From Nissolia schottii (Eukaryota > Streptophyta > Magnoliopsida > Fabales > Fabaceae): 64,000 nucleotides of DNA. The notes beneath the pieces are model-generated. The model did no database searches. It saw only the letters and a program-made list of their open reading frames with translations, and was not told the DNA's origin. Shown here in pieces: positions 1 through 11,000 of the stretch. The stretch covers positions 152,219 through 216,218 of the forward strand of contig QANU01033585.1 in the NCBI GenBank assembly GCA_003254905.1. Direction: 5' to 3'. How positions within the stretch are numbered: position 1 is the stretch's first letter; each line of letters begins with the position of its first letter. Made by a program: the position numbers and the translations under genes.

Positions 1-333
1 ATCTGCGAAATTGTGAAACCCAACCCTAACTGCGGTTTTTAAGGGTTTAAAGATAATCTCTTGCACTACTGATGTTGATCTACTACCATCATTCACTCTA
101 TATAATTTTGTATGCATTTCACTAAACTATACTTCTACTATTAATGAAGTGAAAATCTCTCTACTCCAGTATAGAACTTACTATAGTAGTGCAAATATTT
201 CTCGATTTTTCCCCGTATGGAGATTTCACGTGATAAATAAATCTATGTCGATCGAGGAAGCGAGAAAGTTAAGTTATTATCTCTAAACCCTTAAAAACCG
301 TAGTTAGGGTTGGTTTCGCAATTTCGCGGATTT
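1..333. repeat. Inverted repeat at left window edge (head-to-head LTR-start sequences)
   Basis: Bases 1-57 are the imperfect reverse complement of about 275-333; both arms contain an AACCCTAAC / GTTAGGGTT segment followed by a run such as GGTTTTTAAGGGTTTA. An inner pair (TTGCACTACT near 61 and AGTAGTGCAA near 187) is also inverted. The right arm continues into sequence like the start of the long LTRs further along (CGATTTTTCCCC, then GAGATTTCAC and TAAATAAAT). I infer two LTR starts lying head to head, or a fold-back element; the left part is cut off by the window. Confidence 0.55.
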
Positions 334-606
334 TCTCGAGACTTAGGACTATTTTCGGACCAGTCGGGAATTTTCTCGGATACCTAATGCGTCCGTAAAA
401 TACGTTAATAAGAAAATAAATCCAAGAATACCTCAACCGGAGTTAAAATACTAATAAAAAAATTAGTAGATCGCGACGGTATGTCTGAAATATTTTTAGG
501 ACATCCGCACATGAACGATTAATGACAAAACGCGATCAAACATGATCAAAATTAGCATTGTATATGGGAGACTTATCCCCTGCCTTCGGTGGCAGGGATA
601 AGATTC

Positions 607-690
607 ATATATACATATATATATATATATATAATATAATATAATAATAAGAATAGTAATAATAATAATAATATAATATAATAATTAATA
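607..690. repeat. AT-rich microsatellite (TA)n/(TAA)n
   Basis: Alternating TATATA passes into TAATAATAA repeats over about 85 bases. The short reading frames it generates are low-complexity artefacts. Confidence 0.85.
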
Positions 691-1224
691 AATAAAAGCA
701 GCACGGTGAGTCGGTGGTGCTGCCTGTATATAGGAGCCCTCCGAAGCTCACTGCTTCACTTTCCTTTCTTTGTTTTGTTCCGTTCGTGCACAATTGTTAT
801 GCTGCCGAACTCCGAAAAAATAGCAGGAACCACCCTAACGGGCTTAGGGATATTTCCGCATCACTTCTACCATTTTCAAATATGATTTGGAGGTGGGTAA
901 TCCGACCACCGCTGTCTATGTGGGTTTTATGTGTTAATATATGTATGTATTTTTGTGAAAGAAAATAGGGAACGTCATGTAGAAAATATACTGATAATGA
1001 GTTATTAATGGTTTTTCGTAGTTTTAACGTTAGACACATATGACTGTGTGGATTAGAACATGTGGAAAGTTAAAATTGAGTTTCAGAGAGAAAACAGAAG
1101 TTAAAACACGTTGGGAATGAGTTTTATACATGGTCATTCGAATGACTAAGCCTAGTGATGAAAGCCAATTGTTAGACTTTCTCCAATCTTGACATAGTCT
1201 GGTTTCCCACAACTGTGCCAATCT

Positions 1225-2764
1225 CGTTGAAAGCTTATTTGTGCTTTTGTCGTTCAAATTAAATATATATCCTACTTTACGGCTTTTAGATTCACGAGGA
1301 ATCCAATTGCAGTATAGTCGGGTATAGTCGAATCCACAGAGAGTTGCAAAATTACCATTCTTGAGTTTAGTTAATTAAACAATGAGTGAAGGATTTGGTA
1401 ATTTGTTGATAGTTAAATAAATAAATAAACAATGTAAAAGTAAATAGGCAACAAATCAGAGGTAGATCCGGAAGCTTGTTGGGAATTGAATCATATCATA
1501 GTTTCATGCATCCAGTTACTTATTACATAGAATTATCATTTCATTGATTTCCCGCCACCAGTTCTTAACTTGTCATCGCTTTCGCGCATGAAAAGATCAC
1601 AGGTTTCCTTTGTTAAACTGTCACTTTCGCACACAAGCTTAACCAAGTACGCCAGCGTTATTTCAGATGTTAAAACGGCTAACCTTTATTCCAGTTACGG
1701 CAACATGATTAGATGAAATGATTTAGTTCCGACTCTAATGATTGTAACTTTCCTTCACAACGTTCAAGTCTAGGATCTAGCTTAGCATAGCAACATTGAT
1801 TTTAACTTGGTTATGACTTGCTTAGTATAACTTTCATTCATACAAATAAGTCCCAAGTTAAGAAGCAAAACACTAAACAAAAGCTAGCATTAAGCATGAA
1901 ATCATTCAAGCGAATCATAAGAAATAGATAAATTCATATGCAAAAGTTACATAGATACAATCATACTACAATAATGATCAAAATCCCAACAACAAGAGGA
2001 TTACAAATCCATCTTACAAGAGAATCTCAGAGGCAAGGTTTAGACGCTTACCATGACACGTTATCACGCCGTCATGACAGCGATTCGCCAAGCTTCTTCG
2101 ATCTCCTGGCTCCTTCACCGGCCTCCTCTTTGTTGCTAAACTAAACTATGCTAAAAAGTGTAAAAGAATGAAGTATTTCGTGGGGGAGAGTGTATGGAAG
2201 ATGATTTCAAGTGTGGCACGGCCTCCTCTATATATAGGCAAAATCTGATGGTCATCGCTCAGCGGTTTGGGTACCACCGCTGAGCGGCCGTGCTTTATCA
2301 CTGAGCGGTGCAATCATTTCACGCGGAGTAATAAATGCTCCGGCAGCTTTTGCAGGGGTGGCGCTGCAATCCAGGCTGGCGCCAGCTGGCGCATTAAATG
2401 TGGCGGCTGCAAGTGGCTCTGAGGGTACGATCGCTCAGCGGTATAGGTACCACCGCTGAGCGATTCTTCCTTTGTCGCTGAGCGATCAACACTTAACCGC
2501 TGAGCGATTCTTGTCTTTTGCGCTGGGTGAGCTTGTCGTTGCGCTGAGCGGTACTTCGCTGATTTCATCTTTTAGCTTCTTTTTTGCTTTTGCCCTTTTC
2601 TCCATTCTTCATGGGATTATTCTTCAATTAATTCTGCTTGCATCCATCTTCAAAATATATTTAAAATCCTACAAAAATGGGGAATTCATTAGATAATTCT
2701 TTAAAACATGAGCAAATAAGTGCCATTTTAATAGGTCAAAATTGCGTAAATTGGGAACTTATCA
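1225..2764 (-). mobile_element. Solo LTR-like element (family A, copy 1), reverse orientation
   Basis: Read on the minus strand this is colinear with 24890-26367. It has the same start (TGATAAGTTCCC against TGTTAAGTGTCA), a TATA box (TATATATAG near 2229-2237), a cluster of CGCTGAGCG motifs upstream of that TATA box (2256-2552), a conserved segment near 1469-1487 (CGGAAGCTTGTTGGGAATT) and a shared end (AAGCTTTCAAC). No internal coding domain is present, so it is a solo LTR or LTR fragment. It splits LTR-B copy 1. I saw no matching 5-bp target duplication. Confidence 0.65.
2256..2552. repeat. Cluster of near-palindromic CGCTGAGCG/CGCTCAGCG motifs
   Basis: Copies of the core occur at about 2256, 2277, 2300, 2432, 2453, 2476, 2497 and 2542, some as the 13-mer ACCGCTGAGCGG(T/C). 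They alternate in orientation and lie in the part of the family-A LTR upstream of its TATA box (minus-strand reading). The same motif recurs at 25121-25350, 28755-28785 and 40931-41133. Confidence 0.8.
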
Positions 2765-3404
2765 CCTAGTCATTCGAATAACCATGAATCTTACTCATCC
2801 AAGAGTAAAAGGGCTAGGTCATTCGAATGACCAAACCCTAGTCACTCGAATGACTCAGTAATTTTACCCCTAGAGAGCCAAATTTTAGTGTTATTCGAAT
2901 GAACCCTCTATTTCATTCGGATGACCACTGGGAAACTTAAGACTTTGGCTTTTCTATAGGTCCCAACAAGCACTAGAACTCAGAAAAGGATATAGGGAAG
3001 TAATTGAAAAGGTATTGTAGGTATATTAGCATGCATCCTGAGGACCCAGACGTCGTTACGGCTTAGGACGACTGTGGATAACTAGAAGTATCACCTACAG
3101 TTTTAAAGGATCATAATTGAATCTTAGGGAAAAAGTAAGTTTCTTAATAAGGTTCTGGCCACAGAGGGCCCAGTATACCTTGAAGAAATGACTTAGCTAT
3201 ATATTAGGAAGTCCCTATCTCTTGGCACGTCCAACAGACCAGCCCCTCACCAGTCCCACAAGATGGATTAGTTGACAATGTTACGCAGGCATCGACCTGA
3301 CTTTATGTTTGTGTTTAGAAAAAAAGAAAGAAAGAATGGAAAAGAAGATGAGTACGTAAGGGCGTGACGTCACAAGTCACTAGAATTTTAAGCAAAACCC
3401 TCCC

Positions 3405-3640
3405 AGTATCGTCGAAAGGGCATGCCGGAGAATGGAAAATACCCCTGGTAGCGTCTAAAGGGCATGCCAGTGGGTGGAGAATACTCCTGGTAGCGTCGAA
3501 AGGGCATGCAAGAGAGTAAAGGTACCCTTCTAGTAGCATCAAAAGGGCATGCCAACATGATGTACATTTTTCGGTCGCTTCGAAAGGGCAGGCTGAGGGA
3601 AGCACGAGTCCACGCCTGGTCGTATCGAAAGGGAAGGCCC
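3405..3640. repeat. Six-copy minisatellite, 41-45 bp period, inside LTR-B copy 1
   Basis: The core GTCGAAAGGGCATGCC, with variants, recurs at about 3411, 3452, 3494, 3538, 3579 and 3624, separated by variable G/A-rich spacers. The reading frames across it, rich in the repeated peptide ACPFDATR, are by-products of the repeat and not a gene. Confidence 0.85.
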
Positions 3641-4655
3641 CTCGCCCATCCCAAGGTGGACGGGTGTAGGTTGTAGTCGGCGGCCACGACTACAAAGGTG
3701 AAATGACATCATGAACTAAGAAAGGTGTTGCCATAGTGCGCGTAACAGAACTTTCTTTTTCTCAGGCATGCATGAATTCTATTTGATGGAGGCTATATGT
3801 ATATGTATGTATGTCTAAGTGTAGTGAATGGTACGTGGGTGCATCTCGAGCATAAGGATGTGGGTACGTGATACAGTATCACAAGGCCCTGACGGTATAG
3901 ATTAGAAAGCACGAGGACTTATGGTTAGGTTGAGCAAGATTAGATTTCCTACGATCACCTAGTAACATAGATAAGGCTGCTCAGGGCTAGACGGATAATA
4001 ACAAATAGGGATTTTAGTGTAACTGTACCATATAGAGACCCTTGAGCGGAGAGATCATAATTGAAGTGATAATGAACCAATATTCCCCGAAGGACCCCAC
4101 TGAGGACGACAAGTTCTCACCCCCCCCACTTCGTTATGATTCCAGGACGGAATTAGTGGCACGTTGCGAGAACTAGGACTTTCCCTGTAGCAGGAAGCCT
4201 CCGAGCCATGAGATCGCAGAGGAGCAGTAGGTGCTACCGTTAGACGAGCGAGCAGGGTAGAGATTAGTGACGTGTAATGTGCAACAGTCACCCGGTCTAG
4301 TCAGGCCGTTGACGGCTATGTGTACTAGATGTAAACTATATTCAACTGTGTAACTGTATTCTGGACCAAATGATTGTATATGTATCCATGTATATATCTA
4401 ATAAAATGTCTTGGAGATCGATTTTCGGGAATAGTAATGCTTAAGTCTGAGAAGACTCTATCGCTTATATCCATGTATAACTTCTTGACGCGTATGACTC
4501 TTAATTTAAGAGATAATAAAGAAAGGGAAAAGTTTTTTCGAGTAAGAAATATTTGCCAAGCTAAAAGTACGGGCTAGAGGTAACCCAACCAAGGTAGATA
4601 ACAACCCTACAAGTGGTATTACGGCTATAGCGTAGACCGCGAGTAGGGGTGTTAC

Positions 4656-6400
4656 ATGTACTTTGCAACTGATTTACTTTTGACCAATCCAAAATAAGTT
4701 TCCATATCAGAAAATATTGCTAAACAGTAGGCTCACAATGCACACTTACCTACCAACCGAAGAAATATATAATCATTCAAAACCTGCGTAAGATATCCCT
4801 ATGTGCTTTTGATTCTAGAATTTTAAAAAGATCAATGACTTATGGTCACAGACTATGGAAACTGATCTGTTTTAATTTTTAATTAGATTAGAGGTTTAGT
4901 TATATATACACAGTAAACACTACTCATAAAGGTTATTTATTAGATGGAGAATCCCTAAGTAATATTTTATATTAAGTACATCAAACATATAACTCCTTAA
5001 TAACAATAATAGGTAAAGATGTTTCATTGGCTGGATGAGGAGTCTCTTACAATATCATCGAATTAACCATCCTATACCTCCATTATTTCCTCAGGTCATT
5101 AATCCACACCCCCATCGAGGATATTGTCGAACAAGCTCAAGGGTAAATACTTGTGGTAGTATTTATTTTCGTAAACTTGATGTTATTCTCTATAATAAAT
5201 ACTAATGTTTTTTTTATAAATACAGGGAAGCATCTGATCGAAGTTCTCACAACATGTGAAGAGATGTTGCCAAGTATTTGTTCTAACTTATATTTTGAAA
5301 ATATCCATTGTTGCTTTAAAATATGTTGTCATTTTAATAACCATGATATATGAACCACTTTGTATTAAATACAAGTAGATGAAAAAAAATTTCGGAGATT
5401 ACATACTAATGAAAGTGGCCTTTAGCAAGTGCAAAATTATATCCACACAAAACAAAGATTATGATGTATGTTTTGTTTATTTAGGCTATAAACATTTTTA
5501 TATGTACTCTAAAGTAGGAGATATGTTAGAAAAACCAACTTTTGGACTAAGACACAATGAGTTGTGTGCCAATTTTATGGTTAGGGGATTTTCTAAATTA
5601 ATATTAGGTTTTATATGGATAATTACTGTTGTTGCATTCCTATTACATGTTGAGTGACCATTTAGCAAGAGTAAATATTTATTAACATTGGGTCATGATA
5701 ATAAAAAGTCACGATGATAAAAAAGGGTTTATTTCGGCTTAGTGCATGTTTGTTTCACCGTATGCACCTTGCAAACTTATGTTTAGTCACCGCAAAATGA
5801 TATTGAACAGTACTCAACGTGTTTGGTTTATTATATTGCTTTTATCTAACTTGCTTTTAGCATCTAAACTTAAGTTTGCCTAAAATGAAAAGATAATTGC
5901 TTTTCAATTTTGAAAACTATTTTACTCATATCAACTTTTACTTTACTCTCTTCTACAATTATATTATGTGTTTTTGGTATTTTCATATCTAAAAGTAATT
6001 TTATCTTTTCCTATCCGAACAAAAACAATTTTTTAAAATTTACTTTTGAAATATTCAAACCAAACACAAATTCATTCTTTCAACTTCAATTTGTCTAAAA
6101 GTAATTCTTTAAACTTAGTTATTCTAAAAGAGAAATTCCTCCAAAAGTTAAATTAAATGGATCCGTAATTACATTAGTATATTAATATATGGGGAGGAAT
6201 CAATTAAAACATATAAAAACTTGATTAAATTATGTTAGTATTGTGATAGAGTGTGAATTAGACATTTATATATACACGTATGTCTAATGATTTACAAATT
6301 TAGATTCAATTAGATACATGCACAAATGTTCAAGTTTAGATTCTAGCTTAGAATAAAGAAAACAAATTTTTTTTAAAAAAAATGATATAGTAAATTATTA
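4656..6400. other. AT-rich intergenic spacer, no gene recognised
   Basis: Short frames occur (for example 5379-5657, 92 codons), but none has a recognisable domain, favourable codon use or splice-joined continuation. No transposon ends were recognised. Confidence 0.6.
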
Positions 6401-8044
6401 TCTTATCTGTGTGTCACTAATAAAATAAAATGCTATTGGTTTGACCAAGATTTCGAATTTTCACACCTGACCAAAGGAACAGCTGTGGCAGGATCTACTG
6501 GCATTATATTTCTATTTTTATCACAAAAATATAAATAAAAATAAATGTCTAGTAGGCGCCCATCATAGTCAGAAAATGCTTGCAACCTAAGCAAGGCAGT
6601 GCATATATAACGCTTCCGAACACCACATTCACATACAACCACCATCCAGCCCCAGAACCAGCTCAATGTATTAACAAAGCCTTTTTTCCTGAGAGACTGA
6701 GATCCCAGAACCTGTTAGCTCCCACCTTTTAGTTTGAGGTACCCCCTTTTTTCCAAACCCCACTGAAAAAATAAATAAATAAAAGGACCTATATTATCTT
6801 CGTTATTCTATTGGTTGGATAAACCTTTTACTTTTCCGAGCAGCTCTGTTGTTCCCCCCTTTCACTCGGTTTTGTTTATACAGGTTTGTTCATGTTTAAT
6901 AATTGCCAGATGTCAGTTATGATTTTGTGGAAGAAAACTTTTAATCCGTGATGGGTTCTACCAAGTTGGTATTTGTTTAGTTCTTTCGTGGAGTTAATCA
7001 TAAGCTTCTGGTGTGTACCTTTGACCTTAATGCGCAGCGTTTTTCCGAGCCATTGCAACTACTGTTGTTTCTTGCCGACCGAAATGAAAGGAAAAGATAC
7101 ACGCTTTTTCTTCTTTTTGTTTGTTCTTACCTCTTAATGCGTTGGTGGCAAAAATGAAGCATATTCAGTGTCTTTACTTTTCTCCCCTGGATCCGCTAAC
7201 CAAGCGCGTTTTCTTGTCTCTCCACCAAACCAGCGCCCTTCCAGAAGTAAATACATATTCGGCAACAAAGTTCTATATTAGTAGTGAAGATCACAAACTC
7301 AAAACGCTTTTCTCTTTTTCCTCTTTTGTCTATATTTGGTATTTATTGCTGCGTACTTTGGGTAAATCCTAGTGAATAGACGGAAACCTATGCATCTTGG
7401 CTTCACGTTAATGCCGTTTCCTCAATCTGCCTTTTTGTTGCTTCACGTTTCCGAGCGCTTTCACATTTGGTTACCTTTTGTTTGGTGAATCCATTAAGGT
7501 GTCAACTCAGCTGGGTCCTGGAACTTTTTTTTTAGTTTCAAAACAACTCTTACCCATCCTATCTTTCGATGCAAACTTAGTTCCGCTCCCAAAANNNNNN
7601 NNNNNNNNNNNNNNNNNNNNNNNNNNNNNNNNNNNNNNNNNNNNNNNNNNNNNNNNNNNNNNTCTTTGGCTGTTCCCCTCTGCTTCAACCCGACCCTGGT
7701 TCTATACACTGTTTTTCTGTCCGTTCTAATTATCTTTCTTCTTTGTGGTCCTTTCAGTTGCTCTGTTAGTGTTTTCTCTGCGTTGCTGATTTTGTGTAGT
7801 TACAAACATATCTCCTAGGATTAATAATGACTAATAAATGAGATAAGAATAAATCAAGGACAAATCAATACAATAACCAATCCTAAGATACCAACATGAA
7901 ATTGAGCTGCTTAGTTTTCCGTCGGTTCTAACTCCTAACTAATAATCTTTCTGGTTTGTGATCCCTTTCAGGCGTTCTAATAATTTTTTTCCTGCCAATT
8001 GTTTTTGCATAGGCGGAAAGGAATATAGGAGGAGCTGATCTGAG
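6401..8044 (+). promoter_or_regulatory. Upstream region and probable 5' UTR/leader intron of the ABCB gene
   Basis: A TATA-like string (GCATATATAACG, near 6601-6612) is followed by C/T-rich sequence. The region then becomes T-rich, with several possible acceptors before the start codon at 8045 (for example TTTCAG near 7968-7973). A 5' UTR intron is plausible, but the exon borders cannot be fixed from sequence. The tract includes the 68-base gap 7595-7662. No coding gene was recognised. Confidence 0.35.
7595..7662. other. Assembly gap (68 N)
   Basis: A run of N in the upstream region of the ABCB gene. Frames running through it are meaningless. Confidence 0.99.
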
Positions 8045-11000
8045 ATGGGAGCAGGGAACGGTGGCAAGAATGATGACAAGGGGAGTAGTAAACACGATGA
8101 GGCAAGCACATCAGAGAATCACGCAGCAGAGTCCAGCACGAACGGCACGGAAAAGGAAGAAGGAGGGAAGGGGAGGAAACAAAAGGAGCAGCCAGAAACG
8201 GTGCCGTTTCACAGGCTGTTCTCATTCGCGGACTCCACTGACATTCTGTTGATGGTTGTTGGGACCATCGGTGCCATTGGGAACGGCATGGGCTTGCCTC
8301 TCATGACGTTGCTCTTCGGTCAGATGATTAATAGCTTCGGAACCAACCAGCAAAGCACGGACGTAGTGGAACAAGTTTCCAAGGTAAAGAAGAGAAGGAA
8401 ATAAAAAAAATAAAAAAAAAGGTGCAGTTGTTTTAACTAGTGGTAATTATCTTTAGTTCTATGATTGACATGGTTCAGGTCAATGATGCAGGTTTCTTTG
8501 AAATTTGTTTACTTGGCGATAGGAAGTGGCGTGGCGGCATTCCTCCGTGAGTATATTTTGTATTGAAGATGACTGCGGTTCTTCTTTTTTTTATTTAACT
8601 TAATTGGTAACTTAAATCACACTGTTTATTATTATTATTTTCTTTCTTCAGAGGTGAGTAGCTGGATGGTCACAGGAGAGAGACAAGCTGCACGAATAAG
8701 GGCACTGTACTTGAAAACCATACTGAGGCAAGATGTTGCTTTCTTTGATAAGGAAACAAATACTGGAGAGGTGGTTGGGAGGATGTCAGGTGACACGGTT
8801 CTCATACAAGACGCCATGGGTGAGAAGGTAAATTGTTTGTGTTATGTGCCAGTGGAAGTTTCAGGATCAAAAGGCCACTTGGAATTTTTATTGAAATTTT
8901 TGTTCCTTTGAACAGGTCGGGAAGTTTATTCAGCTGATAGCAACCTTCATTGGGGGCTTCGTGATAGCCTTTGTGAAAGGGTGGCTTCTCACCGTTGTCA
9001 TGCTGTCCACTCTTCCGCTCCTTGTGGTGTCCGGCGCAGCCATGGCCGTCATCATCGGCAGGATGGCTTCCAAAGGTCAAACTGCTTATGCCAAAGCCGC
9101 ACATGTAGTTGAACAGACAATTGGCTCAATAAGAACCGTATGTTGTAATAATTTCCCGGTTAAATGTGCTTATTTTCTTGCTGCTTACGTGCGACTGTGC
9201 TAATCATAATCATTGTCTTCTTCCCTTGCGTATATTTGCAGGTTGCATCCTTTACTGGGGAAAAGCAAGCAGTATCTGATTATAGCAAGTACCTTGTCGA
9301 TGCCTACAAATCAGGGGTTTACGAAGGTTCCATTGCCGGAGTGGGTCTAGGCACGGTCATGTTTGTTATTTTCTGCGGCTATGCTTTGGCTGTATGGTTT
9401 GGCGCGAAGATGATAATGGAAAAAGGATATAATGGGGGAACGGTGATTAATGTGATCATTGCTGTGTTAACAGCCTCCATGTAAGTAGCTGCATCTAAAA
9501 TTTCTCGGTTTACTCACCGGTGTAAGTTGTGATTTTCTAATTGACCAATTCATGGAAACAATGATCTTGAAATTTATAATTAGCGGATTCTTTTCCTCTC
9601 TCTTCGGTTGATCCTTTCAACTCCTTCTGATAGTGAGAAAAGCGTTCTCTATGGCAGACCTCAAATCCTAATGATTTCTGAATTCTTTAAAATCCTTGAA
9701 CCCCTTGATATTCTTTGAGTAATGCCATCTTATTTATAAGGGAGAGGGGAGGGTCAGTTTTACCAAAATATCCCCACTAACTCCATCATCTTTTATAAAA
9801 TTAATTGTTATCATCTTCATTTCCTTTTATTAGAGTTAGTCCCACTATTAATTACACGGATCACATTATCAGGAGATTAAAATAATCTTACAACCGGTGC
9901 ACGAAGATAAATAGATTCATACTTCAACTCAACAGCTCAACTTATTCACACAATTTTTTTATTTTTTACATAACTTAGGTCACTTGGCCAGGCATCGCCA
10001 AGCATGAGTGCTTTCGCGGCAGGTCAGGCTGCAGCTTACAAAATGTTTGAGACGATTAAGAGAAAGCCAGAGATAGATGCTTATGATACAAATGGTAAAG
10101 TGCTTGAGGATATTCAAGGCGACATAGAGCTAAGGGATGTTTACTTCAGTTACCCAGCAAGGCCCGAGGAGCTGATATTCAACGGGTTCTCTCTTCGCAT
10201 ATCGAGAGGCACCACCGCGGCTCTAGTCGGACAAAGTGGAAGTGGGAAGTCCACGGTTATCAGCTTGGTAGAAAGGTTCTATGATCCGCAGGGAGGTGAA
10301 GTCCTTATCGACGGAATTAACCTGAAAGAATTTCAGCTTAGGTGGATCAGAGGGAAAATCGGCCTTGTCAGTCAGGAGCCGGTGTTGTTCGCATCTAGCA
10401 TTAAGGATAACATTGCGTATGGAAAGGAGGGAGCAACGATTGAAGAGATAAGATCGGCATCCGAACTCGCAAATGCTGCTAAGTTCATTGATAAATTGCC
10501 ACAGGTTGCAAGATTCTAGCCAGAGCCCGCATTCTGTTTTCATAATGTTGCTGACTTGTCGTGTAACAAAATGCCTTTTGACTTGTGCATGCAGGGATTG
10601 GACACGATGGTTGGCGATCACGGAACTCAGCTATCCGGCGGGCAGAAGCAGCGGATAGCCATCGCAAGAGCAATCCTAAAAGATCCAAGGATTCTGCTCC
10701 TGGACGAAGCTACAAGCGCGCTCGACGCCGAGTCCGAAAGGATAGTTCAAGAGGCTCTAGACAGGATCATGGTGAACCGAACCACCGTTGTCGTGGCGCA
10801 TCGCCTTAGCACCGTGAGGAATGCCGACATGATTGCTGTGATTCATAGAGGGAAGATGGTTGAGCAAGGTACCACAGAATTTTCCTTTGGATTTCACGCA
10901 TGCCGTCTAGAATTCAAATTAATCAGTTTTTTTTTGTGCATAAGATAACTGCAATTTACTGTGTTGATTAATTAACCAGGAACACACTCAGAATTACTCA

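Larger units (their letters stand above)
189..4655 (+). mobile_element. Degenerate long gypsy-type LTR (family B, copy 1), interrupted by another LTR
   Basis: The right end reads GGGGTGTTACA at 4655, the terminal pattern of long plant Ty3/gypsy LTRs. The left part (CGATTTTTCCCC, then GATTTCAC at about 202-232) resembles the starts of the copies at 27078 and 32183. The stretch around 4025 (AGAGACCCTTGAGCGG) matches the one near 29686 in copy 2. Removing the nested insertion (1225-2764) leaves about 2.9 kb, similar to copies 2 (3.2 kb) and 3 (2.86 kb). I found no convincing target-site duplication, so the left boundary is approximate. No gag or pol reading frame is present. Confidence 0.55.

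Noticed and set aside
3315-3687. Frames of about 96-99 codons with a repeated ACPFDATR peptide, looking like a repeat protein
   Set aside because: They arise from the 41-45-bp minisatellite within a long LTR; units vary in length by non-multiples of three, so there is no conserved frame.
5379-5657. 92-codon frame in the AT-rich spacer
   Set aside because: No recognisable domain, no favourable codon use and no supporting splice structure; it is likely to occur by chance.
8479-8491. Alternative acceptor for ABCB exon 2 (after TTCAG at 8478)
   Set aside because: It adds 13 bases and shifts the frame; the acceptor at 8490-8491 keeps the conserved [11 protein letters not shown] text.
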